The notes below the pieces were generated by a model. The model was not told the DNA's origin. It did no database searches and was given only the letters and a program-made list of their open reading frames with translations. Shown here piece after piece: positions 51,445-59,460 of a stretch of 64,000 nucleotides of DNA. Position 1 is the stretch's first letter. Every line of letters starts with the position of its first letter. The stretch is taken from the NCBI GenBank assembly GCA_964460315.1, contig CAYWPQ010000004.1:27914-91913 (forward strand), given 5' to 3'. A program made the position numbers and the translations under genes. Source of the stretch: Lacustribacter sp964460315 (GTDB taxonomy: Bacteria > Pseudomonadota > Gammaproteobacteria > Burkholderiales > Burkholderiaceae_A).

Positions 51445-51846
51445 TTAAATACGACGACGCTTCGGAGGGCGGCATCCGTTGTGAGGCACGGGCGTGATGT
51501 CCGAGATCTGAGTGACTTTCATGCCAAGCGCATTCAGTGCACGGACCGTCGACTCGCGTCCAGGGCCAGGGCCGGTGATTCGAACTTCAACGTTCTTCAC
51601 ACCACACTCCAGTGCCACGCGACCTGCCGCTTCCGCAGCAACCTGGGCAGCGAACGGGGTGCTCTTACGCGAGCCTTTGAATCCTGCGCCGCCGCTTGAG
51701 GCCCATGACAAGGCATTGCCTTGCCGGTCGGTGATGGTGATGATGGTGTTGTTAAACGATGCGTGGATGTGCGCCACCGCGTCGGTTACATTCTTGCGAA
51801 CCTTTTTACGGGCGCGCTGTGCTGAACCAGTTCCTGCCTTAGCCAT
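51445..51846 (-). CDS. rpsK: 30S ribosomal protein S11
   Basis: S11 lies on the 30S platform and contacts the E site region. The 133-residue protein has the conserved AHIHASFNNTIITITDRQGN and the C-terminal DITPVPHNGCRPPKRRRI. It follows rpsM by 15 bases. Confidence 0.97.
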   Translation of the reverse strand: MAKAGTGSAQRARKKVRKNVTDAVAHIHASFNNTIITITDRQGNALSWASSGGAGFKGSRKSTPFAAQVAAEAAGRVALECGVKNVEVRITGPGPGRESTVRALNALGMKVTQISDITPVPHNGCRPPKRRRI

Positions 51847-51861
51847 AAATTACCTCTTGAA

Positions 51862-52227
51862 TTATTTCTTCAAAGCCGCGGCCGACTTCTTGGGGCCTTT
51901 GCGGGTGCGAGCGTTGGTGCGGGTACGCTGACCACGCACAGGAAGTCCACGGCGATGGCGCAGCCCCCGATAGCAGCCAAGGTCCATCAGACGCTTGATG
52001 CTCATCGAGATTTCACGACGCAGGTCGCCTTCGGTGGTGAACTTACCGACTTCGGCGCGCAGACGCTCGAGCTCGTCGTCGGTGAGGTCTTTCATTTTTT
52101 TGGAGTGCGGAACGCCTGCGGCATCACAGATGTCGCGTGCGCGTGGCCTTCCAATGCCATAAATGGCGGTGAGGCCAATTTCAGCATGCTGGTGGTTCGG
52201 GATATTGATACCGGCAATACGTGCCAT
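51862..52227 (-). CDS. rpsM: 30S ribosomal protein S13
   Basis: S13 sits in the head of the 30S subunit and contacts 5S-associated proteins across the subunit bridge and the P-site tRNA. The 121-residue protein begins MARIAGINIPNHQHAEIGL and has the conserved RGLRHRRGLPVRGQRTRTN tail. It opens the alpha operon after rpmJ. Confidence 0.97.
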   Translation of the reverse strand: MARIAGINIPNHQHAEIGLTAIYGIGRPRARDICDAAGVPHSKKMKDLTDDELERLRAEVGKFTTEGDLRREISMSIKRLMDLGCYRGLRHRRGLPVRGQRTRTNARTRKGPKKSAAALKK

Positions 52228-52253
52228 GGTCGACTCCTAGGTTCCGGAAGTGG

Positions 52254-52367
52254 TTAGCCTTGACGCTGTTTGTGGCGCGGATCGGTACAGATCACACGCA
52301 CCACACCGTGGCGCCGAATAATTTTGCAGTTGCGGCAGATTCGCCGAACAGATGCCAAAACTTTCAT
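52254..52367 (-). CDS. rpmJ: 50S ribosomal protein L36
   Basis: A 37-residue protein reads MKVLASVRRICRNC then KIIRRHGVVRVIC and ends TDPRHKQRQG. The zinc ligands Cys11, Cys14, Cys27 and His32 are all present, so it is the zinc-binding (C+) type. It lies between infA and rpsM, and the start is preceded by AAGGAAC. Confidence 0.95.
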   Translation of the reverse strand: MKVLASVRRICRNCKIIRRHGVVRVICTDPRHKQRQG

Positions 52368-52423
52368 AGTAGTTCCTTAGTAATTACTTCTTGTTTCGTC
52401 TTGCTCGTTCTTACAGCCTGTTG

Positions 52424-52642
52424 TTACTTGGCGCGAAACACAATCCGCGCACGGGTGAGGTCATAGGGCGTCATCTCAACAGTGACTTTGTCACCCGGAA
52501 GGATGCGGATGTAGTGCATTCGCATACGACCTGAGATGTGGCCCAACACCACATGCCCGTTTTCCAACTTCACTCGAAAGGTTGCATTCGGCAGGTTTTC
52601 AACCACCTCTCCCTGCATCTGAATTGCATCGTCTTTCGCCAT
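52424..52642 (-). CDS. infA: Translation initiation factor IF-1
   Basis: IF-1 occupies the 30S A site during initiation. The 72-residue OB-fold protein has MQGEVVENLPNATFRV, LENGHVVLGHISGRMR and the conserved ILPGDKVTVEMTPYDLTRARI. The gene lies between secY and rpmJ, an arrangement found in betaproteobacteria but not in E. coli, where infA is elsewhere. Confidence 0.97.
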   Translation of the reverse strand: MAKDDAIQMQGEVVENLPNATFRVKLENGHVVLGHISGRMRMHYIRILPGDKVTVEMTPYDLTRARIVFRAK

Positions 52643-52706
52643 TACTTGGTTATTCTCGCTATCAAAACGTTGACTGAATCATCTTGTTGCCGTGAATCGC
52701 GCCGCG

Positions 52707-54026
52707 TTAGCGGGCAAATCCGCCCCCTTTAAAGTGGGACTTCTTCAGGAGGCTGTCGTACTGCTGAGACATCATGTAAGCCTGGACCTGGGCCATGAAG
52801 TCCATGGTGACCACGACAATAATCAAGAGCGACGTTCCGCCGAAATAGAACGGCACATTCCACTTCAACACCATGAACTCGGGCAAGAGACAGACCAGCG
52901 TGATATAGATTGCACCGATCAGGGTCAGGCGCATCAAAATCTTGTCGATGAATTTCGCCGTTTGATCGCCAGGGCGAATTCCAGGCACGAGAGCGCCGGA
53001 TTTCTTAAGGTTGTCTGCGGTTTCTTTGCTATTAAAGACGAGCGCCGTGTAAAAGAAACAGAAAAAGACGATGGCAGCGGCATAAAGCGCGATGTAAAGA
53101 GGCTGACCAGGCGACAGCGAGGCTGCGATGTCCCCAAGAAGCGTGGAGCTGCCGTCGCTGGAGCTAAACCAAGAACTAAGCGTTGCCGGAAAGAGAATGA
53201 TGCTTGACGCAAAAATGGGGGGGATCACACCCGCCATATTCAGTTTCAACGGAAGGTGCGAGGTCTGACCTGCATACACTTTGTTGCCTACCTGACGCTT
53301 GGCGTAATTCACCAAAATCTTTCGCTGGCCGCGCTCAACAAAGCATACAAAGGCGGTAACCAAGGCGACGAGAACCACAATGATCATGAGTGCGATGGCG
53401 CTCATGGACCCGGTTCGAACAAGCTCAAAGAGGCCGCCCAGGGCGCTTGGCAGACCCGCAACGATTCCAGCAAAAATGATGATGGAAATTCCATTCCCAA
53501 GGCCACGTTCAGTGATCTGTTCACCGAGCCACATCAGGAACATGGTTCCTGTCACCAACGAGACCACCGTTACAAAGCGGAACATCATGCCGGGATCAAG
53601 GACCAGTCCTGGCTGCGACTCAAGCGCCACTGAGATACCGATGGCCTGGAAGATGGCCAGAACCACGGTGGCGTAACGAGTGTATTGCGTGATCTTGCGC
53701 CGTCCGGCTTCGCCGTCTTTTTTCAGAGCCTCAAGCTGAGGAACGACCACCGTCATCAGCTGCATGATGATTGAGGCCGAGATGTAAGGCATGATTCCAA
53801 GAGCAAATACGGTGAAGCGAGACAGTGCGCCACCGGAGAACATGTTGAACATGCCAAGAATGCCGCCCGACTGAGACTTAAAGAGCTCAGCGAGTTGTTC
53901 TGGGTCAATGCCCGGAACAGGAATGTGTGCACCCACGCGGAAGACCAAGAGCGCAAGCAATAAAAAGATCAGCCGCTTGCGCAGGTCTGCGAAGCGGTCT
54001 GTTTTTATTGACATTGGATTGGCCAT
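52707..54026 (-). CDS. secY: Preprotein translocase subunit SecY
   Basis: SecY is the channel of the Sec translocon in the inner membrane. The 439-residue protein has about ten transmembrane helices, the N-terminal KRLIFLLLALLVFRVGAHIPVPGI segment, the plug region GGALSRFTVFALGIMPYISASI and the cytoplasmic loop FVERGQRKILVNYAKRQVG. It follows rplO by 18 bases, in the spc operon. Confidence 0.97.
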   Translation of the reverse strand: MANPMSIKTDRFADLRKRLIFLLLALLVFRVGAHIPVPGIDPEQLAELFKSQSGGILGMFNMFSGGALSRFTVFALGIMPYISASIIMQLMTVVVPQLEALKKDGEAGRRKITQYTRYATVVLAIFQAIGISVALESQPGLVLDPGMMFRFVTVVSLVTGTMFLMWLGEQITERGLGNGISIIIFAGIVAGLPSALGGLFELVRTGSMSAIALMIIVVLVALVTAFVCFVERGQRKILVNYAKRQVGNKVYAGQTSHLPLKLNMAGVIPPIFASSIILFPATLSSWFSSSDGSSTLLGDIAASLSPGQPLYIALYAAAIVFFCFFYTALVFNSKETADNLKKSGALVPGIRPGDQTAKFIDKILMRLTLIGAIYITLVCLLPEFMVLKWNVPFYFGGTSLLIIVVVTMDFMAQVQAYMMSQQYDSLLKKSHFKGGGFAR

Positions 54027-54044
54027 GGCGTGTTGAGTCTTCGG

Positions 54045-54530
54045 TTACTTTGAATCCGCAACGGGGGTATCGGCAATCACCTGACCGCCGGCTGCTTCAA
54101 TGGCGGCTTTCGCACCCGAGGTGGCGCCTACGCCGCGCAGGGTGATCTTCCGGGAGAGTTCGCCCGAGAGGATGACCTTGGCCGAGCGAGTCAGTTCTGC
54201 AACAACCCCAGCTTGCTTCAGCACGAGCAGGTCGATTTCGTCCACGGGAAGACGCTGAAGGTCTGAAAGACGAACCTCAGCGTTGAATTTCGCAAAGGGT
54301 GCTGTGAATCCGCGCTTGGGAAGACGGCGATGCAAGGGCATCTGACCGCCCTCAAAACCAACCTTGTGAAACCCGCCGGAGCGAGATTTCTGACCCTTGT
54401 GGCCGCGGCCTGCGGTTTTTCCAAGGCCTGAACCAATGCCTCGACCCACGCGACGCTTGGCATGCTTGGCGCCTTCGGCGGGGGCGATGGTGTTCAGACG
54501 CATTGCTTTTTCTGATGAATTCTCTGACAT
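54045..54530 (-). CDS. rplO: 50S ribosomal protein L15
   Basis: L15 is a late-assembly protein of the 50S subunit. The ATG at 54530, preceded by GAGG, gives 161 residues; an in-frame TTG at 54545 overlaps the rpmD stop and is less likely. Conserved features are the basic RRVGRGIGSGLGKTAGRGHKG segment and FEGGQMPLHRRLPKRGF. The C-terminus contains KAAIEAAGGQVI. Confidence 0.96.
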   Translation of the reverse strand: MSENSSEKAMRLNTIAPAEGAKHAKRRVGRGIGSGLGKTAGRGHKGQKSRSGGFHKVGFEGGQMPLHRRLPKRGFTAPFAKFNAEVRLSDLQRLPVDEIDLLVLKQAGVVAELTRSAKVILSGELSRKITLRGVGATSGAKAAIEAAGGQVIADTPVADSK

Positions 54531-54537
54531 AGTGTCC

Positions 54538-54717
54538 TCACTCAACCTTCACAAGGTACGAGACCTTGTTGATCATGCCTCGAACCGCAGGCGTGTCTTC
54601 AAGCACGCGGGTCGAACGAATTTTTCTCAGGCCCAGGCCAATCACTGTTGCACGGTGGGATTCACGCGTGCCGACGGGGCTTTTAACGAGGGTGACTTTG
54701 ACGGTTTTCTTTTCCAT
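54538..54717 (-). CDS. rpmD: 50S ribosomal protein L30
   Basis: A 59-residue protein reads MEKKTVKVTLVKSPVG then TRESHRATVIGLGLRKI and ends VSYLVKVE. The RESHRATVIGLGLRKI region is the L30 signature. The gene lies in its expected position between rpsE and rplO; its stop is seven bases from the L15 start. Confidence 0.95.
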   Translation of the reverse strand: MEKKTVKVTLVKSPVGTRESHRATVIGLGLRKIRSTRVLEDTPAVRGMINKVSYLVKVE

Positions 54718-54733
54718 GAAGTGCCTCTCCTGA

Positions 54734-55252
54734 TTAGTTCAGGATCTGTTCAACCGACAGGCCGCGCTTGTTGGCGATCTCTGAGGGGGTTTGCATATTG
54801 GCCAAACCGTTCAACGTGGCACGAACCATGTTGTAAGGGTTGGTGGAGCCAAGGCTTTTGGCCACCACGTCGGTGACTCCGAGCACTTCAAAGATGGCGC
54901 GCATCGGTCCGCCCGCGATGATTCCCGTACCCTTTTGGGCGGGGGAGATCAGCACGGTGGAGGCGCCATGCTTGCCCACAACAGTGTGGTGAAAAGTTCC
55001 GCTCTTGAGAGGGACTTTCAGCATTTTGCGGCGGGCCTCGTCCATGGCTTTTTGAACCGCCACGGGGACTTCACGGGACTTGCCCTTGCCCATGCCAATA
55101 CGGCCGTCACCGTCACCCACAACGGTCAGGGCGGCGAAGCCAAGGATTCGTCCGCCTTTGACCACTTTGGTGACGCGGTTCACCGCGATCATCTTTTCAC
55201 GAAGGCCATCATCACGGTCTTCGGTTGTTACCTTCGCTTGCATCTTTGCCAT
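54734..55252 (-). CDS. rpsE: 30S ribosomal protein S5
   Basis: S5 is involved in mRNA helicase activity and decoding accuracy. The 172-residue protein begins MAKMQAKVTTEDRDDGLRE; the ATG at 55252 matches family starts, and a longer frame to 55372 overlaps rplR. The RNA-binding segment VNRVTKVVKGGRILGF and the SPAQKGTGIIAGG block are conserved. It lies 31 bases after rplR. Confidence 0.97.
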   Translation of the reverse strand: MAKMQAKVTTEDRDDGLREKMIAVNRVTKVVKGGRILGFAALTVVGDGDGRIGMGKGKSREVPVAVQKAMDEARRKMLKVPLKSGTFHHTVVGKHGASTVLISPAQKGTGIIAGGPMRAIFEVLGVTDVVAKSLGSTNPYNMVRATLNGLANMQTPSEIANKRGLSVEQILN

Positions 55253-55283
55253 TGTGAGCTCCGTTATTCTTGACGTCGTGCCG

Positions 55284-55640
55284 TTAGAACTGCAGGCCGC
55301 CTTCGCGCGCTGCCTCGGCCAGGGCCTTGACTCGGCCGTGGTATTTGAAGCCCGAACGATCAAAGGCGACATTGGTGATGCCAGCGGCTTTCGCTTTTTC
55401 GGCGACTCGCTTGCCTACCAGGGTTGCGGCGGCGACGTTGGCACCGCTCCCCGAGAGCGCCTTGCGAACTTCGGGCTCTTGGGTGGATGCCGAGACAAGA
55501 ATCTTCGATCCCGTGGGGTCGATGATGCTTGCGTAAATGTGGGTGTTGGTTCGATGCACTGACAAACGATTGACGCGCAGCTGCGCAATCTTCAATCGAG
55601 TCTGTCGGGCACGCCGTAATCTGCTTTGTTTCTTGTCCAT
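55284..55640 (-). CDS. rplR: 50S ribosomal protein L18
   Basis: L18 binds 5S rRNA with L5. The 118-residue protein has the basic N-terminus MDKKQSRLRRARQTR and the conserved RLSVHRTNTHIYASIID and AFDRSGFKYHGRVKALAEAAREG regions. Length and position are normal. Confidence 0.97.
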   Translation of the reverse strand: MDKKQSRLRRARQTRLKIAQLRVNRLSVHRTNTHIYASIIDPTGSKILVSASTQEPEVRKALSGSGANVAAATLVGKRVAEKAKAAGITNVAFDRSGFKYHGRVKALAEAAREGGLQF

Positions 55641-55669
55641 GATCGTTTCCTGATCCGCTTTCGAATGGA

Positions 55670-56203
55670 TTATTTCTTCTTGGTCTCTTTGAGAACGATG
55701 ACTTCTTCGGCGTAACGAACACCTTTGCCTTTGTAGGGCTCGGGGGGGCGATAGGCACGAACTTCGGCGGCGACCTGGCCAACCTGCTGACGATCAATTC
55801 CTTTGATCACAATTTCGGTCTGCGATGGCGTTTCGGCCTTCACACCCTTGGGCATTTTGTGGATGACCGGATGCGAAAAGCCAAGCGACAGGTTGAGGGC
55901 ATCACCCTGAGCCTGGGCACGATAGCCCACACCCACCAGGGTGAGCTTGCGCTCAAACCCTTTGGAAACGCCGTGGACCATATTGGCCACCACCGCGCGA
56001 ATGGTTCCACTCATGGCCTTGGCATGACGCGAGCTGTCGGCCGCGGCGAAGGTGAGCGTTTTCTGGTCGAGTTTAATTTCCACGTCGCCCTTGAGTGCCT
56101 GGGTGAGCGTGCCGAGCGGGCCCTTCACGGTGATGGCACCTGCGGTGATGGTGGCCTCCGTGCCGGCGGGGAGTTCAACCGGGTATTTTGCAATGCGTGA
56201 CAT
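55670..56203 (-). CDS. rplF: 50S ribosomal protein L6
   Basis: L6 binds 23S rRNA near the factor-binding site. The 177-residue protein has MSRIAKYPVELPAG and the C-terminal RPPEPYKGKGVRYAEE sequence that is highly conserved. Normal length. Confidence 0.97.
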   Translation of the reverse strand: MSRIAKYPVELPAGTEATITAGAITVKGPLGTLTQALKGDVEIKLDQKTLTFAAADSSRHAKAMSGTIRAVVANMVHGVSKGFERKLTLVGVGYRAQAQGDALNLSLGFSHPVIHKMPKGVKAETPSQTEIVIKGIDRQQVGQVAAEVRAYRPPEPYKGKGVRYAEEVIVLKETKKK

Positions 56204-56226
56204 TTGGTTTCCCTTGCCTTCCTGGG

Positions 56227-56622
56227 TTAAGCGACGATGCCGATCACTTCGCCACCCGTGCCCGTGGCACGCGCTTTACGATCGGTCATCAGACCTTTCG
56301 GCGTCGAGACGATCGCCACACCCAATCCGTTCATGACGGTTGGAAGCTGATGGCGGTTCTTGTAGATGCGCAGACCTGGACGGCTCACGCGTTCGATTTT
56401 TTCGATCACAGGACGGCCAGCGTGATACTTCAGGCCGATTTCGAGATCGGCCTTCGCGCCCTCTTGACGAACATTGAAGTGCTCAATGTAGCCTTCGTCC
56501 TTGAGAAGGGTTGCGATCGCGATTTTTAATTTGGATGCCGGCATTGCCACGGAGGGCTTTTCAACCCGCTGGGCATTGCGAATACGCGTGAACATATCGG
56601 CAATGGGATCACTCATGCTCAT
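56227..56622 (-). CDS. rpsH: 30S ribosomal protein S8
   Basis: S8 is a 16S rRNA central-domain binder and, in E. coli, represses the spc operon by binding its mRNA. The 131-residue protein starts MSMSDPIADMFTRIRNAQ and has the conserved VSRPGLRIY and GVAIVSTPKGLMTDRKAR. The same protein may control this operon; its binding site was not identified. Confidence 0.97.
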   Translation of the reverse strand: MSMSDPIADMFTRIRNAQRVEKPSVAMPASKLKIAIATLLKDEGYIEHFNVRQEGAKADLEIGLKYHAGRPVIEKIERVSRPGLRIYKNRHQLPTVMNGLGVAIVSTPKGLMTDRKARATGTGGEVIGIVA

Positions 56623-56639
56623 AGTTATTGATTCCCTTC

Positions 56640-56945
56640 TTACCAGCTGGCCTTAGTCAAACCAGGAACCTCGCCTCGGAACGCGATCTCGCGGATCTTC
56701 GCCCGGGCAAGCCCAAACATGCGGAACGTACCGCGTGGGCGGCCGGTTAGTTCGCAGCGATTACGAAGGCGCGTTGGGCTCGAATTGCGCGGCAACTTTT
56801 GCAGCGCAAGGCGAGCTTCGTAACGCTCTTCTTCAGTCTTTGACTGGTCATTGATGACGGCCTGGAGCGCAGTGCGCTTGGCGGCGTATTTCTTGACCAA
56901 CATTTCGCGTTTCTTTTCGCGATTGATAAGTGACAGCTTAGCCAT
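56640..56945 (-). CDS. rpsN: 30S ribosomal protein S14
   Basis: S14 sits in the head of the 30S subunit. The 101-residue protein is the long, zinc-free type with RNRCELTGRPRGTFRMFGLAR and GEVPGLTKASW. The paired CxxC of the short zinc type is absent. Confidence 0.97.
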   Translation of the reverse strand: MAKLSLINREKKREMLVKKYAAKRTALQAVINDQSKTEEERYEARLALQKLPRNSSPTRLRNRCELTGRPRGTFRMFGLARAKIREIAFRGEVPGLTKASW

Positions 56946-56966
56946 GAGGTTCCTCAGTGCTTTCGA

Positions 56967-57506
56967 TTAGTTACGGAAAGGAAAACGGAAGGCGGTTAAG
57001 AGCGCTTTCGCCTCTTCGTCGTTTTTGGCGGTGGTGGTAATGCTGATGTTCAGACCGCGGAGTGTGTCGACCTTGTCGTATTCGACTTCGGGGAAAATGA
57101 TCTGCTCTTTCACGCCGATGTTGTAGTTGCCACGGCCATCAAATGCCTTACCGGAGATGCCGCGGAAGTCGCGGACACGGGGCAGAGCAATGGTGACAAA
57201 GCGGTCAAGGAATTCGTACATCCTCGCGCCACGCAAAGTAACCATGCACCCGATGGGGTAGCCTTCGCGGATCTTGAATCCGGCGATGGCCTTTCGAGCG
57301 ACGGTGACCACGGGCTTTTGGCCAGCAATTTTGGTCATATCGCCCACCGCGTGTTCAATGATCTTTTTGTCGCTCACCGCTTCAGAAAGACCCATGTTGA
57401 GGGTGATTTTTGTTAAACGGGGGACCTCCATCACGCTCTTGTAACCGAACTTAGCCATCAGTTCGGGAGCGATTTTTTCCCGGAAGTGTTGCTGGAGACG
57501 CGCCAT
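56967..57506 (-). CDS. rplE: 50S ribosomal protein L5
   Basis: L5 binds 5S rRNA and contacts S13 in a bridge. The 179-residue protein begins MARLQQHFREKIAPELM and has KIAGQKPVVTVARKAIAGFK, with FPEVEYDKVDTLRGLNI near the end. Normal length and position. Confidence 0.97.
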   Translation of the reverse strand: MARLQQHFREKIAPELMAKFGYKSVMEVPRLTKITLNMGLSEAVSDKKIIEHAVGDMTKIAGQKPVVTVARKAIAGFKIREGYPIGCMVTLRGARMYEFLDRFVTIALPRVRDFRGISGKAFDGRGNYNIGVKEQIIFPEVEYDKVDTLRGLNISITTTAKNDEEAKALLTAFRFPFRN

Positions 57507-57523
57507 GGTCGTTGTCCTTTACC

Positions 57524-57853
57524 TTAGGCCGAAACAGGGGTTGCGACGGGTTCGCCGTTCGATTTGAAGACTCGAACTTTCTTGCCGTCTTGCTCGATCT
57601 TGATGGCCACACGGTCCGCCTTTTGGGTGGCTGGGTTAAAGATCGCAACGTTGGACTGATCGATGGGCATTGATTTGGACTCAATCCCGCCGGTCGTGTT
57701 CTTCATGGGGTTGGGGCGCACATGCTTTTTAACCATGTTGATGCCCTCAATCAGAAGGTGGTCGGCGTCGACACGGCTGGTGACGATGCCACGCTTGCCT
57801 TTGTCTTTTCCGGTGATGACGATGACTTCATCGCCTTTACGAATTTTGTTCAT
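57524..57853 (-). CDS. rplX: 50S ribosomal protein L24
   Basis: L24 initiates 50S assembly. The 109-residue protein has the KOW-type segment KIRKGDEVIVITGKDKGKRG and the VKKHVRPNP block. Position between rplE and rplN is standard. Confidence 0.97.
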   Translation of the reverse strand: MNKIRKGDEVIVITGKDKGKRGIVTSRVDADHLLIEGINMVKKHVRPNPMKNTTGGIESKSMPIDQSNVAIFNPATQKADRVAIKIEQDGKKVRVFKSNGEPVATPVSA

Positions 57854-57882
57854 TTGGATGCTCTCCGCCGAATCTTTGCGAG

Positions 57883-58251
57883 TTAGATGACCTCAGGGGC
57901 CAGAGACACGATCTTCATGAAGCGCTCCGTGCGCAGCTCACGAGTCACGGGTCCGAAAATGCGGGTGCCGATGGGCTCGAGCTTGGCATTGAGCAGCACA
58001 GCTGCATTGCCGTCGAACTTGATCAGCGAACCATCGGGGCGACGAACACCCTTGGCCGTACGCACGACCACGGCGTTGTAGATTTCGCCTTTTTTGACAC
58101 GACCACGTGGGGCCGCATCTTTGATGCTGACTTTAATGATGTCGCCAACGCCAGCGTAGCGGCGCTTGGAACCACCAAGAACTTTGATACACATGACTGA
58201 ACGGGCGCCGGTGTTATCGGCGACGTCCAGACGCGATTGCATCTGAATCAT
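57883..58251 (-). CDS. rplN: 50S ribosomal protein L14
   Basis: L14 binds 23S rRNA at the subunit interface. The ATG at 58251 starts MIQMQSRLDVADNTGAR and gives 122 residues, the exact family length; the open frame upstream to 58311 is leader. It is the first gene of the spc part of the cluster and follows the long gap that holds the spc promoter. Confidence 0.97.
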   Translation of the reverse strand: MIQMQSRLDVADNTGARSVMCIKVLGGSKRRYAGVGDIIKVSIKDAAPRGRVKKGEIYNAVVVRTAKGVRRPDGSLIKFDGNAAVLLNAKLEPIGTRIFGPVTRELRTERFMKIVSLAPEVI

Positions 58252-58468
58252 GATTTTTTCTTCCCAACTTAACCGCCTAAGCCCGCAGCCAAAGCCTTGG
58301 GTGAAGGGCAATCAGTTTTGGTCCCGTATTCATCGGGGTGACACACCAGGTAAGGAATTGTCTGAGGCATCGCCTTGGAAAAGACGCCCGCTTCGAAGCC
58401 AACCCTCACCCACCAGTTTTTACTACTCGACCTGCACTGCAACTTCACGGAAACGACATGACCCGCGA

Positions 58469-58508
58469 AAAGCCTTCTATTCTATCAACAAAAAAGGCTT
58501 TCTGACAA
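58469..58508 (-). promoter_or_regulatory. Internal (spc) promoter between rpsQ and rplN
   Basis: On the minus strand TTGTCA (58508-58503) and TAGAAT (58484-58479) are 18 bp apart; both are 5/6 matches to consensus. An 8-bp inverted repeat, AAAGCCTT (58501-58494) and AAGGCTTT (58476-58469), brackets the -10, with the second arm over the predicted start near 58472. The leader to rplN is about 220 nt and holds no convincing gene, though a 33-codon frame is open. The site matches the S10/spc boundary known in E. coli. The gap 58252-58522 contains this and nothing else I can support. Confidence 0.72.
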
Positions 58509-58522
58509 ACTTTTTACGGTGT

Positions 58523-58798
58523 TTAGATCACCACGGCCTCGGCCACCAGACGGGTCACCGCCCAGGCCTTGGTTTTGGAGATGGGGCGGGTCTCGGAGAT
58601 TTCCACGAGGTCGCCGACTTTGAAACCGTTGTTTTCAGCGTGGGCATGGTACTTCTTCGACTTGGCCACGATCTTTCCGTAGAGCGGATGCTTGACCTTG
58701 CGCTCGACGAGCACCGTCACGGTTTTGTCCATTTTGTCGCTGACCACGCGGCCGATCAGGGTGCGCTTGAGCGAAGCTTCTTGGGATGAGGCGTTCAT
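58523..58798 (-). CDS. rpsQ: 30S ribosomal protein S17
   Basis: S17 is an OB-fold primary rRNA-binding protein. The 91-residue protein has LIGRVVSDKMDKTVTVLVER and the YHAHAENNGFKVGDLVEISETRP segment. It is the last gene of the S10 part, with a 4-base overlap with rpmC. Confidence 0.97.
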   Translation of the reverse strand: MNASSQEASLKRTLIGRVVSDKMDKTVTVLVERKVKHPLYGKIVAKSKKYHAHAENNGFKVGDLVEISETRPISKTKAWAVTRLVAEAVVI

Positions 58799-58986
58799 GC
58801 TGCCTTCCTTTCACGAATCAGGGTCTTCACACGGGCAATGTCACGGCGCACCTGGCCCAGCTGGGAGGTGTTCGAGAGCTGTTGCGTCGCATGCTGCATA
58901 CGCAGATTGAAATGCGCACGAAGCAGGTCCTCGAGTTCTTTCGCAAGGGCTGCGTCGTCTTTGGTTCTCAGTTCAGAGGCTTTCAT
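58795..58986 (-). CDS. rpmC: 50S ribosomal protein L29
   Basis: L29 lies near the tunnel exit and contacts L23. The 63-residue protein is helical: MKASELRTKDDAALAKELED and LRMQHATQQLSNTSQLGQVRR. Its stop overlaps the rpsQ start (ATGA). Confidence 0.96.
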   Translation of the reverse strand: MKASELRTKDDAALAKELEDLLRAHFNLRMQHATQQLSNTSQLGQVRRDIARVKTLIRERKAA

Positions 58987-59028
58987 TGATTTCTCCGGGG
59001 CTCGGTCGCTTGGATGGCTTTGAGGGAA

Positions 59029-59445
59029 TTAACGGCCAGGCTGGCGAGTTACAAAGGTGACGGACAACGGAAGCTTGGCTGCGGCTAGGCGGAAGGCCTC
59101 TCGCGCCAGTTTTTCGTCCACGCCGTCCATTTCATAGAGCACTTTGCCGGGCTGAATTTCAGCCACGTAGTACTCCGGGTTGCCCTTACCGTTACCCATA
59201 CGAACCTCAGCAGGCTTAATGGAAATGGGCTTGTCGGGAAAAATACGGATCCAGATACGTCCGCCACGCTTGATGTGACGGGTCATGGCACGCCTTGCTG
59301 CTTCGATTTGACGAGCAGTAATGCGTCCACGGGCGGTGGCCTTCAGGCCAAACTCACCAAAGGCAACGGAGCTTCCACGGGTTGCCAAACCCGTGTTTCG
59401 GCCCTTTTGCTCTTTGCGGTATTTACGACGTGCAGGTTGCAGCAT
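59029..59445 (-). CDS. rplP: 50S ribosomal protein L16
   Basis: L16 organises the A-site region of the 50S subunit. The 138-residue protein begins MLQPARRKYRKEQKGRN and has the conserved RGGRIWIRIFPDKPISIKP and MGNGKGNPEYYVAEIQPG. Normal length and position after rpsC. Confidence 0.97.
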   Translation of the reverse strand: MLQPARRKYRKEQKGRNTGLATRGSSVAFGEFGLKATARGRITARQIEAARRAMTRHIKRGGRIWIRIFPDKPISIKPAEVRMGNGKGNPEYYVAEIQPGKVLYEMDGVDEKLAREAFRLAAAKLPLSVTFVTRQPGR

Positions 59446-59460
59446 GGTTTCGCCTCAGAA

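Noticed and set aside
58311..58412. 33-codon frame in the rplN leader as a leader-peptide gene
   Set aside because: It has no clear ribosome site and no run of regulatory codons, so it is mentioned only as an open frame.
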